Position numbers and translations under genes: made by a program. Below, in pieces: positions 28,765 to 37,179 of a stretch of DNA of 64,000 bases (position 1 is its first letter; every line of letters starts with the position of its first letter). The notes below the pieces were generated by a model, which was not told the DNA's origin, searched no databases, and saw only the letters and a list, made by a program, of their open reading frames with translations. Source of the stretch: Microbacterium nymphoidis (lineage in GTDB: Bacteria > Actinomycetota > Actinomycetes > Actinomycetales > Microbacteriaceae); NCBI RefSeq assembly GCF_021044885.1, contig NZ_JAJNOD010000004.1, positions 168,017-232,016 on the forward strand. The letters run 5' to 3'.

Positions 28765-28797
28765 GCAAGACCTCGCATATATGGCACGAAATCTTGC
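28765..28797 (-). promoter_or_regulatory. AT-rich dyad in the promoter region of the peptide operon
   Basis: GCAAGA (28765-28770) and TCTTGC (28792-28797) flank the palindrome CATATATG (28776-28783), in an AT-rich island unusual for this genome. It lies 60-95 bases before the start codon. It may be an operator or the promoter core; a -10-like TAATGT is read on the coding strand next to it. No cognate regulator is encoded nearby. Confidence 0.35.
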
Positions 28798-28854
28798 ATG
28801 AGGGTGTTCTCACCCGCGGCGCTGCGCTCGCCACACAACGCCCGAAACCGAAAC

Positions 28855-28893
28855 AAGTCCGAGAAGCCCGCGTTGGCGGGGCTTCTCGGACTT
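28855..28893 (-). terminator. gnd terminator
   Basis: Perfect inverted repeat AAGTCCGAGAAGCCC (28855-28869) / its complement (28879-28893), nine-base loop, 30 bases past the gnd stop. It separates gnd from the peptide operon on the same strand. Confidence 0.9.
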
Positions 28894-28922
28894 GCGGGAT
28901 CTCTCGCGGAGGCGGCCGCGGA

Positions 28923-30377
28923 TCAGTGCGTGTCTTCGGCCTCGATCTCGGAGCGATCGGCGGACCACAGCGTGTGGAACGTGCCGGGCTTGTCGGTGCG
29001 ACGGTAGGTGTGGGCACCGAAGAAGTCGCGCTGACCCTGGATCAGTGCGGCGGGGAGACGCTCGGCGCGCAGGCCGTCGTAGTACGCCAGCGAGGAGGAG
29101 AAGGCAGGTGCCGGGATGCCGGACTGGGCCGCCGCCACCACCACGCGGCGCCACGCCTGCTGTGCGCGCTCGAGAGCCTCCACGAAGTACGGCGCCGCCA
29201 TCAGCACCGGCAGGTCCTCGCCGGAGCGGTAGGCGTCGGTGATGCGGTTCAGGAACTGCGCGCGGATGATGCAGCCGCCACGCCAGATCTTGGCGATCTC
29301 GCCGAGGTCGATGTTCCAGTCGTACTCGGCCGCACCCGCGCGGATCTCGTCGAAGCCCTGCGAGTAGGCCACGATCTTCGAGGCGTACAGCGCCAGGCGG
29401 ACGTCCTCGATGAACGCGTCGGCGTCGTCGATCGACAGCGGCACGGCCGAACTCGGCAGCACGCCGGCGACGTCCCGCTGCTCGCGGTGCGAGGAGAGCG
29501 AGCGCGCGAACGTCGCCTCGGCGATGCCCGACACGGGCGTCCCCAGGTTCAGGGCCGTCTGCACGGTCCATGCGCCGGTTCCCTTGGCACCGGCCTCGTC
29601 CACGATCACGTCCACGAGCGGCTGACCGGTGGCAGCGTCGACCTGGCGCAGCACCTCTGCCGTGATCTCGATGAGATAGCTCTCCAGCTCGCCGGTGTTC
29701 CACTCGGCGAACACGTCAGCGATCTCGGCCGGGGTCTTGCCGGTGCCACGACGGATCAGATCGTAGGCCTCGGCGATGAGCTGCATGTCGGCGTACTCGA
29801 TGCCGTTGTGCACCATCTTGACGAAGTGGCCGGCGCCGTCGTGACCCACGTGCGTGACGCAGGGCTCGCCCTCGGCGACCGCGGCGATGGAGCGCAGGAT
29901 CGGGCCGAGGGTGACCCACGACTCGTCCGAGCCGCCCGGCATGAGGGACGGGCCCTTCAGCGCGCCCTCCTCACCGCCGGAGACGCCCATGCCCACGAAG
30001 TGGACGCCCGTCTCCCGCACGGCGTGCTCGCGGCGGATGGTGTCGGTGAACAGCGCGTTGCCGCCGTCGATGATGATGTCACCCGGCTCGAACACCTCGA
30101 GCAGCGACTCGATCACGGCGTCGGTGGGCCGGCCGGCCTTGACCATGATGATCGCGGTGCGCGGGGTCTGCAGCGAAGCCGCGAACTCGGCGTAGTCCTT
30201 CGCCGGGATGAATCCGGCCTCCGGGTGCGTCTCGATGAGATCGGCGGTCTTCTCGTAGCTGCGGTTGAACACGGCGACGGTGTTGCCCTCGCGGCTGGCG
30301 AGGTTCCGGGCGAGGTTCGATCCCATGACGGCCAGGCCGACGACGCCGATGTTGGCACGAGGAGTGGTTTCAGACAC
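28923..30377 (-). CDS. gnd: 6-phosphogluconate dehydrogenase, decarboxylating
   Basis: A 484-residue oxidative pentose-phosphate enzyme that turns 6-phosphogluconate into ribulose-5-phosphate, CO2 and NADPH. The Rossmann motif is GVVGLAVMGSNLARN, the substrate motif GMGVSGGEEGA and the catalytic Lys region HFVKMVHNGIEY, with a terminal all-helical domain ending in a Trp-containing HTLWSADRSE segment. The start is GTG with GGAGC upstream and a -10-like TAGCCT about 45 bases before it. It lies beside the uronate and gluconate genes and would use the 6-phosphogluconate made by the gluconokinase at 41.6 kb. Confidence 0.96.
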   Translation of the reverse strand: MSETTPRANIGVVGLAVMGSNLARNLASREGNTVAVFNRSYEKTADLIETHPEAGFIPAKDYAEFAASLQTPRTAIIMVKAGRPTDAVIESLLEVFEPGDIIIDGGNALFTDTIRREHAVRETGVHFVGMGVSGGEEGALKGPSLMPGGSDESWVTLGPILRSIAAVAEGEPCVTHVGHDGAGHFVKMVHNGIEYADMQLIAEAYDLIRRGTGKTPAEIADVFAEWNTGELESYLIEITAEVLRQVDAATGQPLVDVIVDEAGAKGTGAWTVQTALNLGTPVSGIAEATFARSLSSHREQRDVAGVLPSSAVPLSIDDADAFIEDVRLALYASKIVAYSQGFDEIRAGAAEYDWNIDLGEIAKIWRGGCIIRAQFLNRITDAYRSGEDLPVLMAAPYFVEALERAQQAWRRVVVAAAQSGIPAPAFSSSLAYYDGLRAERLPAALIQGQRDFFGAHTYRRTDKPGTFHTLWSADRSEIEAEDTH

Positions 30378-30457
30378 GCGATTGCTCCAGACGTGAGAGG
30401 TGGATTTTCAGGCTACCGCGCTCGCCGGTGCGGACCCGGCGATGTGACGGCCGCCCG

Positions 30458-31858
30458 TCACAGGCGGAAGGTCTGGCGCGGGATGTCGTCGACCAGGCGG
30501 TGCGCCACGGCGAACGCGCTCTCCTCGTCGAGGCGGTGCTCCACGACGAGCTCGGCGAGATACCGCGCGTCCACGCGACGCGACATGTCGTGACGCGCCG
30601 GGATCGAGCAGAACGCGCGCGTGTCGTCGATGAACCCGCTGGTCTTCGTGAAACCAGCGCTGTCGGTGACGGCGCGTCGGTAGCGCAGGATCGCGTCGGG
30701 GGTATCGATGAACCACCACGGGGCGCCCGCGTAGACGCTCGGGTAGAACCCGGCGAGCGGTGCGATCTCCCGGCTGAAGGACGTCTCATCGACGGTGAAC
30801 AGCACCAGCCGGAACGTCTCCGAGGTGCCGAAGTCGCGCAGGATCGGAGTGAGCGGACGGGTGTAGGACGCCACGTCGGGCAGGTCGTGGCCGGTGTCCG
30901 GGCCAAACCGGCGCAGCGTGGGCGCGTGGTGGTTGCGGATCACGCTCGGATGCAGCTGCATGACCAGGCCGTCCTCGGCCGCCATCTCGGCCAGCCGGTA
31001 CAGCATGGTGCGCCGGTAGGCGACACCCTCGGCCTCGGTGGCTTGGCCGCGCAGGGCGGCGGCATGGATGCGCTCGGCCTCGGTGTCGCTCAGCGGCTCG
31101 GAGCCGGCATCGGCGACGCCGGTGTCGGTGGCCGTTGCGCCCGCCGCCCGGAAGGCCTCCCGGCGCGCGCGCAGCGCGGAGAGCAATCCGGCGTGCGTGT
31201 CGCAGGCGATGCCGGCGCGGGCGCTCAGGCGATCAAGCGACTCGGTCCATCCGGACACGGTGGGCGTCATGTAGCGGTCTGCCCGGAAGGTGGGCAGGAC
31301 CCGGCCCGTGAAGGTCGGGTCCGCAGCGAGGCGGGCGTGGGCGGCGAGGTCGTCCGCCGGATCGTCGGTGGTCGCCAGCACCTCGATGTTGAACCGTGAG
31401 AACAGCGCTCGGGGGCGGAACTCCTCGGTGCGCAGCAGGGCATCGATGTGGTCGTACAGTTCGTCGGCATTCGCGGCGGAAGGCTGCTCATCGATGCCGA
31501 AGAGATCCGCGAAGGTGCTCTCGAACCAGAAGCGCACGGGCGTGGCCAGGAACACGTCCCAGTTGCTGCAGAACGCTCGCCAGACCTCGCGCGGATCAGC
31601 CGGAGACGGCCCCCGCCCCAGTGCATCGAGCGAGGTCCCGGTCGCGTGCAGCAGGCGCAGGACGTAGTGGTCGGGGGTGATGAGCAGCGTCGCGGGGTCG
31701 GGGAAGGGCTCGTCCTCGGCGAGCAGGGCAGCATCGACGTGGCCGTGGGGGGAAAGGATCGGCGCGGCCTGGACGGACTCGTAGAGTCTGCGCGCAAGCT
31801 CACGCGTTGCGGTGTCCGCGGGGAAGAGGCGGTCGGGGTGCGGGGACAGCGTTGTCAT
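30458..31858 (-). CDS. uxaC: Glucuronate isomerase
   Basis: A 466-residue amidohydrolase-superfamily enzyme that converts D-glucuronate to D-fructuronate (or galacturonate to tagaturonate). The start of the barrel shows SPHGHVDAALLAEDEPF, the HxH-containing metal motif of UxaC, and ITPDHYVLRLLHATG follows as in the family. The ATG at 31858 overlaps the stop of the LacI-type regulator (ATGA), which sets the start. It is the first step of the pathway whose later steps are encoded divergently at 39.1-41.6 kb. Confidence 0.95.
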   Translation of the reverse strand: MTTLSPHPDRLFPADTATRELARRLYESVQAAPILSPHGHVDAALLAEDEPFPDPATLLITPDHYVLRLLHATGTSLDALGRGPSPADPREVWRAFCSNWDVFLATPVRFWFESTFADLFGIDEQPSAANADELYDHIDALLRTEEFRPRALFSRFNIEVLATTDDPADDLAAHARLAADPTFTGRVLPTFRADRYMTPTVSGWTESLDRLSARAGIACDTHAGLLSALRARREAFRAAGATATDTGVADAGSEPLSDTEAERIHAAALRGQATEAEGVAYRRTMLYRLAEMAAEDGLVMQLHPSVIRNHHAPTLRRFGPDTGHDLPDVASYTRPLTPILRDFGTSETFRLVLFTVDETSFSREIAPLAGFYPSVYAGAPWWFIDTPDAILRYRRAVTDSAGFTKTSGFIDDTRAFCSIPARHDMSRRVDARYLAELVVEHRLDEESAFAVAHRLVDDIPRQTFRL

Positions 31859-32907
31859 GACGCTCCAGACGGGGTGGGTTGTTCGGATGGGGAGTACGGG
31901 CCGGTGGAGGAACGAATGGTGAGGTGTGTGGCCAACAGGACACCGGTGCGCGCGGGGACCTGAGGAGCGGTGGGGGAGATCATCTCCATGAGCATCGACA
32001 CGGCGACGCGGCCCGCCCGCTCGATCGGCGCTGTGAGCGTGGTGAGCGGCGGGGAGCAGAAGTCGGCGCCGAAGATGTCGTCGCAGCCCACGATGCTCAT
32101 GTCCTCGGGGACGCGGACGCCGCGTTCGGCGAACCGCGAGAGCATCCCGATGGCGAGCAGGTCGTTGAAGGCGACGCACGCCGTCGCGCCCGTGTTCAGG
32201 GCGGCGTCGGCGGCAGCGCCGCCGAAGCGGGTGCGAGGTTCGAACGGCCCGATGCGGATGGTCTCGATGCCGAGCCGTTCTCCGCTCGCTCGCACCGCCC
32301 GCCACCGGATGTCGCTGGCCCAGCTGTTGGTGGGACCTGCGGCGTAGCAGATGCGCCGGTGGCCGAGGGAGACCAGATGCTCCACCGACTGCTCGAATCC
32401 ACGCGGGGTGTCGATGAACACCGACGGCACCCCCGCTGTGGGACGGTTGATGACCACGAGCGGAATCTCGGCGGCGAGTTCGGCCAGACGCGCGTCGGAC
32501 AGGCGGGGAGCGGAGAGGATCGCGCCGTCGAATGAGCCGCGCATCCGCACGAGCGTGCTCTCCTCGATGCTCGGATCCTCTTCTGTGTGCACGAGCAGTT
32601 GCGAGTACCCCGCGGTGCGCAGCTCATGCTGGGCACCGCGGATGATGCCGAAGTAGAACGGGTTCGTCACATCCGACACCAGCACCGCGACGGCGCCGGT
32701 GCGCCCGGAGGCGAGAGCACGTCCCGAGGGGCTCGGCGTGTAGTTGAGCTCCTCGGCGATCCGGATGATCCTCTCGCGGGTCTCCGGATTGCCGCGTCCG
32801 GGTGTCGCGAGGGCACGGGACACCGTCGAAGGGTTGACGCCGGCGGCCGCGGCGACGTCGGCGAGGGTCGCGCGCGGGCCACGCTGGCCGGCGGATTCGG
32901 TGGGCAT
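31855..32907 (-). CDS. LacI-family regulator of the uronate regulon
   Basis: A 350-residue repressor. The HTH is ATLADVAAAAGVNPSTVSRAL, the hinge reads RALASGRTG, and a periplasmic-binding-protein-like effector domain fills the rest. The start at 32907 (MPTESAGQ) is preferred: a -10-like TTATGT lies six bases before it, while longer in-frame sequence runs through the operator. It is divergent from the sugar transporter and shares with it the palindrome GCAAGCGCTTGC, so autoregulation plus control of the operon is likely. The inducer is probably a uronate or a pathway intermediate. Confidence 0.92.
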   Translation of the reverse strand: MPTESAGQRGPRATLADVAAAAGVNPSTVSRALATPGRGNPETRERIIRIAEELNYTPSPSGRALASGRTGAVAVLVSDVTNPFYFGIIRGAQHELRTAGYSQLLVHTEEDPSIEESTLVRMRGSFDGAILSAPRLSDARLAELAAEIPLVVINRPTAGVPSVFIDTPRGFEQSVEHLVSLGHRRICYAAGPTNSWASDIRWRAVRASGERLGIETIRIGPFEPRTRFGGAAADAALNTGATACVAFNDLLAIGMLSRFAERGVRVPEDMSIVGCDDIFGADFCSPPLTTLTAPIERAGRVAVSMLMEMISPTAPQVPARTGVLLATHLTIRSSTGPYSPSEQPTPSGAS

Positions 32908-32939
32908 GCGAACACATAACCACACGGTGGCAAAGTGTG

Positions 32940-32951
32940 GCAAGCGCTTGC
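32940..32951. promoter_or_regulatory. LacI-type operator GCAAGCGCTTGC
   Basis: Perfect 12-base palindrome with the central CG typical of LacI/GalR sites, midway between the divergent genes. It covers the 5' part of the rightward -35 (32948-32953) and lies against the leftward -35-like TTGCCA, so one repressor dimer could block both promoters. Confidence 0.85.
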
Positions 32952-32976
32952 GGCATGCTTGCCATGTTCGTACTGT
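32948..32976 (+). promoter_or_regulatory. Promoter of the sugar ABC/uronate operon
   Basis: -35 TTGCGG (32948-32953), 17-base spacer, -10 TACTGT (32971-32976), about 31 bases before the ribosome site AGGGAGAG of the binding-protein gene. The -35 overlaps the LacI-type operator. Confidence 0.7.
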
Positions 32977-33013
32977 GAGGGCACAGCACTCGCACACTCA
33001 AGGGAGAGTTCCG

Positions 33014-34408
33014 ATGAAAGAACGGCATGTTCTGCGGCACACGGTGACCGGGATCGCGGCCCTCGCGATCGCATCGCTCGCGCTCGCCGGCTGCAGTGGA
33101 TCCAGTGATCCGAACACGTCCGGCGGCGCAGGCGGGGACTCCGCGACGTCCGGCACCACGATCGACGGCACCGGCAAGACGCTCAACGTCCTGGTCGGTG
33201 CAAACGGTCTGTACCCCGAGGAGCAGAAGGCGTGGTTCCAGTCCGTCAGCGACAAGTTCGAGGAGGCGACCGGCGCGAAGGTGGCATTCGAGACCTTCGC
33301 CTCCGCGAACGACGAGCTGACGAAGATCCAGACCTCCGTGCTCAGCGGTCAGGGCCCGGACATCTACGGCCTCGGTACGACGTTCACCCCCACCGCCTTC
33401 TCGACCGGTGCCTTCGTCACCCTCGGTGACGCCGAGTGGGAGAAGCTCGGCGGCCGGGACAAGTTCGTCAGCTCGCTCCTGGGCATCTCCGGCCCGAGCG
33501 AATCCGAGGAGGTGGGGATCCCCTTCGCCAGCCGTCCGTTCGTGATGGCGTACAACACCGAACTGCTCGCTGCGGCCGGCATCACCGAACCGCCCACCAC
33601 GTGGGACGACCTCACGGCGGATGCCAAGAAGCTCACCGGCAACGGCGTCTACGGACTGGCGGTCGGATATGCCGACGGCTACGACCCGTGGAAGTTCATC
33701 TGGGGGATGGCCGAGCAGGCGGGCAACCCGATCCTGGATCTGAAGGACAAGAAGGCCACCATCGACGACCCCGCTGTGGCGGCCGCGTACGCGACCTACT
33801 TCGGCTGGTTCACCGACGGCTCGGTGGATCCGGCATCGATCGGCTGGAAGAACTCCAACGCCGTTGCCGCCTTCGCAGACGGCAAGGCTGCGTTCCTTCC
33901 CATGGTCTCGGCCAGCTCGAAGGTGGCGCTGGACGCCTCCGCCGTCAAGGACAGCTATGCCTACGCGGTGCTTCCCACCGTTCCGCCCGGGCAGACGACC
34001 CGTCCAGCCGACGGCGTGGAGGCCGCCAGCATTCTCTCCGGTGACAACTGGGTGGTTGCCAACTACTCCCAGAACCAGGATCTGGCCTTCGAGCTGATCC
34101 GCATCCTCACCGAGCCGGAGGCCCAACTGGAGTACTTCGCCACCTTCGGCGAGATGCCCACCACGGTGGCTGCCGCCGAGCAGGTGCAGAAGGACAACCC
34201 CACCCTCGCACCGCTTCTGGATGCCGCCGCCAAGTCGGTCGGCACCCCCTTCACGGGAGCGTGGGGTGACACCCAGCTCGCCCTCACGAACGTCGTGGTC
34301 CAGGCGCTGCCGAAGCTGCAGTCCGGCGGGCTGGCCGCATCGGACATCGACGCCGCGATCGCGGAGGCGAACTCCGCGGCGCAGTCATCGCTGGACAAGG
34401 CCAAGTGA
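33014..34408 (+). CDS. Sugar ABC transporter substrate-binding lipoprotein
   Basis: A 464-residue family-1 extracellular solute-binding protein. Its signal ends in lipobox LAGC (Cys27). The mature part starts with a Gly/Ser linker, then KTLNVLVGANGLYPEEQKAW and the family segment GQGPDIYGLG. It would capture the sugar outside the membrane for the two following permeases. Such CUT1 systems import oligosaccharides or glycosides, so a glucuronide or uronate oligomer is plausible from the downstream enzymes. No ATPase gene is present; a shared MsiK-like ATPase elsewhere is expected. Confidence 0.92.
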   Translation: MKERHVLRHTVTGIAALAIASLALAGCSGSSDPNTSGGAGGDSATSGTTIDGTGKTLNVLVGANGLYPEEQKAWFQSVSDKFEEATGAKVAFETFASANDELTKIQTSVLSGQGPDIYGLGTTFTPTAFSTGAFVTLGDAEWEKLGGRDKFVSSLLGISGPSESEEVGIPFASRPFVMAYNTELLAAAGITEPPTTWDDLTADAKKLTGNGVYGLAVGYADGYDPWKFIWGMAEQAGNPILDLKDKKATIDDPAVAAAYATYFGWFTDGSVDPASIGWKNSNAVAAFADGKAAFLPMVSASSKVALDASAVKDSYAYAVLPTVPPGQTTRPADGVEAASILSGDNWVVANYSQNQDLAFELIRILTEPEAQLEYFATFGEMPTTVAAAEQVQKDNPTLAPLLDAAAKSVGTPFTGAWGDTQLALTNVVVQALPKLQSGGLAASDIDAAIAEANSAAQSSLDKAK

Positions 34409-34418
34409 GCGACCCGCG

Positions 34419-35429
34419 ATGAATCCCGTCTCCGATACGTCGGCGACACCCGTGTCGGCAGGGGAGAGCCCTGCCGACACGGCGGCCGCCGTCACCGTCT
34501 CCCCGCGCCGCGGATCGATCGGGCGCGTGCGCCGTTCGCAGGTGCCGCCGGCGGAGCGCCCCCGTCCGCTCTGGATGCTGACTCCGGGCGGACTGCTGAT
34601 GGTGCTGGTGATCCTGGTCCCCCTGGCGATCGCCTTCTGGATCAGCCTGCTCGATCTGGATCAGTACACGATCCGGCAGTGGACGGCGGCCCCGTTCATC
34701 GGGATCAGGAACTTCGTCGAGGCGGTCACGTCGTCTCCGCTTCTGCACGGCATCGCCATCAGCGCGAGCGTGGCCCTCATCGTCTCGGTGCTGAGCGTAC
34801 CCATCGGGGTGCTCGCCGCCCTCGCCACGCAGAATGCGTTCCGCGGTCGCGGTCTGGTGCGCTCGGTCTATCTGATCCCGTACATCCTGCCCGCATTCGT
34901 GGTGGCCAGCGTGTTCCGCACGATGTTCCAGCCCGCGGGCGCGGTGGATCACATGTTCAACCTGATCGGGGTGCAGCCAGGACTGTGGCTGAACGGTCCG
35001 CTGAGCTACTGGACGCTGGTCATCGCGCAGCTCTGGGTGAGCTGGCCGTTCATCTACCTGCTGACCCTTGCCGGCCTGCAGGCGGTGGATCCCGAGGTCC
35101 ACGAGGCCGCGGCCATTGACGGGGCCGGCTGGGGCATCAAGCTTCGTTGCGTCATCCTGCCCTACCTGCGCGGATCGGTCCTGCTGGCGTTCCTGCTGAC
35201 CTTCCTGCACAACATCAACGCCTTCACCATGCCGTTCGTGCTGTTCGGCATCCCGGCCCCGAAGGACATCGAGGTCCTGCCGGTGCTGACGTACATGACG
35301 AGCTTCCAGAGCTTCCGCTTCGGGCTGTCGGCGGCTATGGCGGTCGCATCGCTGGCGCTGGTGGCCATCCCGCTGTTCATCTATCTCCGCGCTGTCCGTC
35401 TCGACACCGGTGAGGAGGCGAAGTCATGA
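34419..35429 (+). CDS. Sugar ABC transporter permease (MalF-like)
   Basis: A 336-residue permease with about six transmembrane helices after a 45-residue polar N-terminus. The EAA loop that docks the ATPase reads EVHEAAAIDGAGWGIKLRCVILP. ATG 34419 is chosen because homologous sequence starts in this region and longer in-frame sequence overlaps the binding-protein gene; the gap is 10 bases. The next permease overlaps its stop as ATGA. Confidence 0.92.
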   Translation: MNPVSDTSATPVSAGESPADTAAAVTVSPRRGSIGRVRRSQVPPAERPRPLWMLTPGGLLMVLVILVPLAIAFWISLLDLDQYTIRQWTAAPFIGIRNFVEAVTSSPLLHGIAISASVALIVSVLSVPIGVLAALATQNAFRGRGLVRSVYLIPYILPAFVVASVFRTMFQPAGAVDHMFNLIGVQPGLWLNGPLSYWTLVIAQLWVSWPFIYLLTLAGLQAVDPEVHEAAAIDGAGWGIKLRCVILPYLRGSVLLAFLLTFLHNINAFTMPFVLFGIPAPKDIEVLPVLTYMTSFQSFRFGLSAAMAVASLALVAIPLFIYLRAVRLDTGEEAKS

Positions 35430-36337
35430 GTGTGACCACGACCATCGCGCAGGTCAATCCGCGCCAGCGCCGCTCCACCCGTTCCTCCCACATCACCCGC
35501 CTGCTGCCCACGCCACTGCTGGCCGTGATCAACACGGTGCTGTGTGTGCTGGTGCTCGGGCCCGTGCTCTACATGGTGCTGGCCTCGATCAACTCGGACG
35601 TCTCGGTGGCGGCGGGTGAGTTCTGGCCGCGGGAGCTGCGCCTGGACAACTACATCAAGGTGTGGTCCTCCGTCGACCTCGGCACGGGCCTCGTCAACAG
35701 CCTGCTGATCTGCGGCGCCGTCGCGATCGTGTGCGCGGCGGTCTCCCTGTCGATGGCATGGGTGCTTGTGCGCTTCACCTTCATCGGCCGGATCACCATC
35801 CTCCGCGGTCTCGTCGGTCTGCAGTCGGTGCCCGGCACCCTCATGCTGCTGCCGGTGTTCGTCGTGTTCTCGACGATGTCGGCAGCGCTGCGGATCCCCA
35901 CCATCGGCACGCACTGGGCTGTGTTCGTGACCTACCTCACCTTCGCCCTGCCGTTTTCCACCTGGGTGCTCGTCACCTACATCCGCGGCCTGCCGCGCGA
36001 GCTCGAGGACGCCGCCCGCATGGATGGCGCCGGGAACATCCGCATCCTCACGCGCATCGTGCTGCCGCTGAGCTGGCCCGGCATCGTGGTCTCCGCGATC
36101 TTCGCCTTCCTGCAGGGCTGGAACGACGTGCTGTTCGCGTCGGTGATGACCAATGCCACCTCACGCACCGCTGCGGTGGCGCTGCAGACATTCGGCGCCA
36201 CTCAGGAGACCGGTGCCCTTCCGCTGTACGGACAGATGATGACCGCCTCCCTCATCTGCGCCGCGCCCGTCGTCGTGCTGTACCTCGTGTTCCAGCGCTA
36301 CCTCGTCGGAGGCCTCACCGCTGGAGGAGTGAAATGA
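35426..36337 (+). CDS. Sugar ABC transporter permease (MalG-like)
   Basis: A 303-residue second permease with six helices. Its EAA loop is ELEDAARMDGAGNIRILTRIVLPLSWPG and the C-terminus is typical of MalG/CUT1 (YLVGGLTAGGVK). It overlaps its neighbours at both ends by four bases. With the preceding permease it should form the membrane channel of the importer. Confidence 0.93.
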   Translation: MSVTTTIAQVNPRQRRSTRSSHITRLLPTPLLAVINTVLCVLVLGPVLYMVLASINSDVSVAAGEFWPRELRLDNYIKVWSSVDLGTGLVNSLLICGAVAIVCAAVSLSMAWVLVRFTFIGRITILRGLVGLQSVPGTLMLLPVFVVFSTMSAALRIPTIGTHWAVFVTYLTFALPFSTWVLVTYIRGLPRELEDAARMDGAGNIRILTRIVLPLSWPGIVVSAIFAFLQGWNDVLFASVMTNATSRTAAVALQTFGATQETGALPLYGQMMTASLICAAPVVVLYLVFQRYLVGGLTAGGVK

Positions 36338-37179
36338 CCGAAACGTCACCAGCCTGGACCCTCTCGGGGTTCGGCGACGAGATCGATGCGGACCCGGTAC
36401 TGCAGATCGGCGTGCTGCAGGCGCTCGGGGCCCGCCACATCGAGGTGCGAAGCGCCTGGGGCGTCAACATCGTCGACCTCTCCGATGAGCAGCTGGGGCA
36501 GCTGCGCTCGCTCCTGGTGGATCGCGGCATGGGGGTGTCGGCGATCGCTTCGCCCATCGGCAAGGTGGATGTCTCCCTGCCGGTGGAGCATGAGGTCGCG
36601 CGGCTGGAGCGCGCGATCGCCGCGGCACGTGTGCTGGAGGCGCCCTACATCCGCATCTTCTCCTTCTTCCGTGCGGAGGGCCGCACCGCCGAGAGCATCC
36701 GCGACGACGTGCTGGTGCGGATGGCGGCACTCGCGGCGCTCGCCGAGCGCGAGGGCGTGACCCTCGTCCACGAGAACGAGAAGGACATCTACGGCGATGT
36801 CCCCGAACGCGTGCTCGATGTCATCGAGTCGGTCGGATCGGACCGGCTGCGTGTGGCCTGGGACAACGCCAACTTCGTGCAGGTGGGCGTTCGCCCGTTC
36901 AGCGACGGGTACGCCATGCTCCGCCCGCATCTGGAGTACCTCCAGGTGAAGGACGCGATCGCCGCCACCGGCGTGGTCGTGCCCGCGGGCGAGGGTGACG
37001 GGGAACTGCTGGAGACCGTGACCGCGCTGCGCGACGACGGCTTCACCGGGTTCGCATCGCTGGAGCCTCACCTCACCGACTACAACGCGCTGGGCGGCTT
37101 CTCGGGCCCCGCGGCCTTCGGTCGCGCGGGCCGGGCCTTCCGCGCACTCACCGACCGGATCGGAGTCACGCTGTCATGA
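36334..37179 (+). CDS. TIM-barrel sugar phosphate isomerase/epimerase-like protein (1)
   Basis: A 281-residue AP-endonuclease-2-like TIM barrel of the xylose-isomerase-like superfamily. It opens with LSGFGDEIDADPVLQIGVL and has the metal-binding acidic residues expected at LVHENEKDIYG (Glu), VAWDNANFVQ (Asp), LQVKDA and FASLEPH. These fit a divalent-metal isomerase, epimerase or 3-keto-sugar lyase. The substrate is unknown. ATGA overlaps tie it to the permease before and the oxidoreductase after. Confidence 0.82.
   Translation: MTETSPAWTLSGFGDEIDADPVLQIGVLQALGARHIEVRSAWGVNIVDLSDEQLGQLRSLLVDRGMGVSAIASPIGKVDVSLPVEHEVARLERAIAAARVLEAPYIRIFSFFRAEGRTAESIRDDVLVRMAALAALAEREGVTLVHENEKDIYGDVPERVLDVIESVGSDRLRVAWDNANFVQVGVRPFSDGYAMLRPHLEYLQVKDAIAATGVVVPAGEGDGELLETVTALRDDGFTGFASLEPHLTDYNALGGFSGPAAFGRAGRAFRALTDRIGVTLS

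Noticed and set aside
28731..30593. 620-residue open frame on the plus strand
   Set aside because: Runs through the gnd terminator and antisense to gnd; no domain seen.
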